Assembly: GCA_030620935.1 (NCBI GenBank) | Contig: JAUXIP010000145.1 | Location: 1 to 5,999 of the forward strand | From: Deltaproteobacteria bacterium | Lineage (GTDB): Bacteria > Desulfobacterota_B > Binatia > UBA9968 | DNA length: 5,999 bases | Direction of reading: 5' to 3' | In this document: positions 5,917-5,999 of the stretch, piece after piece | Layout of the letters: each line of letters begins with the position of its first letter | How positions within the stretch are numbered: the first letter of the stretch is position 1 | Position numbers and translations under genes: made by a program | Notes under the pieces: generated by a model | What the model was told of the DNA's origin: nothing | The model's input: the letters and a program-made list of their open reading frames with translations, nothing else | Database searches by the model: none

Positions 5917-5999
5917 ATGAAAAAGAGAGATCTCCTAAGTCTGGAAGACGTTAGCAGAGAAGAGATCAGTCAGATCTTTTCCCAGGCGCGGAGGCTCAA
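5917..5999 (+). CDS. argF: Ornithine carbamoyltransferase, N-terminal fragment
   Basis: Only the first 27 codons are in the window. The peptide begins MKKRDLLSLEDVSREEISQI, which closely fits the N-terminus of carbamoyltransferases (a short strand, DLLSL, then S-x-E-E-I starting a helix). ArgF makes citrulline from ornithine and carbamoyl phosphate, the step that follows ornithine formation. The catalytic motifs (S-T-R-T carbamoyl phosphate loop, HCLP) are beyond the right edge, so aspartate carbamoyltransferase PyrB is possible by sequence alone; argB-argD directly upstream favours ArgF. There is no recognisable Shine-Dalgarno before the ATG, and no other in-frame start codon is seen just upstream. 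The 225-base spacer after argD is filled with repeats and hairpins, so argF may have its own promoter or depend on read-through. Confidence 0.8.
   Translation, partial: MKKRDLLSLEDVSREEISQIFSQARRL

Noticed and set aside
5854..5940. A tRNA gene on the minus strand.
   Set aside because: Only the T-arm and 3' end look right; the acceptor is one base short, no anticodon or D-arm folds, and the body would lie in argF.
5917..5999. Aspartate carbamoyltransferase (pyrB) as the partial gene.
   Set aside because: The N-terminus alone cannot exclude it, but argB and argD directly upstream make argF the better call.

Overview
The window reads as a housekeeping stretch of a bacterial chromosome of moderate GC content. 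Gene density is high, the genes are intact, and there is no sign of phage, plasmid or insertion-sequence genes. From left to right it holds: the 5' part of an alpha/beta hydrolase gene on the minus strand (cut by the left edge); a divergent intergenic region; then on the plus strand xerC (tyrosine recombinase), hslV and hslU (the two-component ATP-dependent HslVU protease), argB and argD (arginine biosynthesis), and the first 27 codons of what is most likely argF (cut by the right edge).

The run xerC-hslV-hslU is an old gene neighbourhood, also seen as codV-codW-codX in Bacillus subtilis. Here it is followed by an arginine cluster in pathway order, not by codY. ArgB phosphorylates N-acetylglutamate, ArgD aminates the semialdehyde made from that product, and ArgF would carbamoylate ornithine. 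ArgB carries the N-terminal helix and C-terminal residues of the arginine-inhibited hexameric type, so flux is probably under feedback control by arginine. The protease and recombinase genes have no direct functional tie to arginine synthesis; the link is position and perhaps a shared transcript.

The most distinctive material lies between the genes. Four of the five plus-strand spacers carry palindromic repeat elements: two imperfect hairpins built from 7-base units with a TCAG core (xerC-hslV and hslU-argB), a 127-bp long imperfect inverted repeat that abuts the hslV stop codon (hslV-hslU), and a composite of a REP/MITE-like palindrome, a 12-bp hairpin and a tRNA T-arm-like hairpin (argD-argF). 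Only the argB-argD junction (3 nt) is free of them. A separate perfect 9-bp hairpin has the hslU stop codon in its loop.

The organism cannot be fixed from this sequence. HslV with an MFRG leader, the HslU sequence, the xerC-hslVU-arg order and the types of intergenic repeat would fit an environmental Gram-negative lineage such as Nitrospirota, NC10 or a deltaproteobacterial group; this is an impression, not a placement. I see no evidence of a new enzyme system; the candidates for something under-described are the intergenic repeat families.
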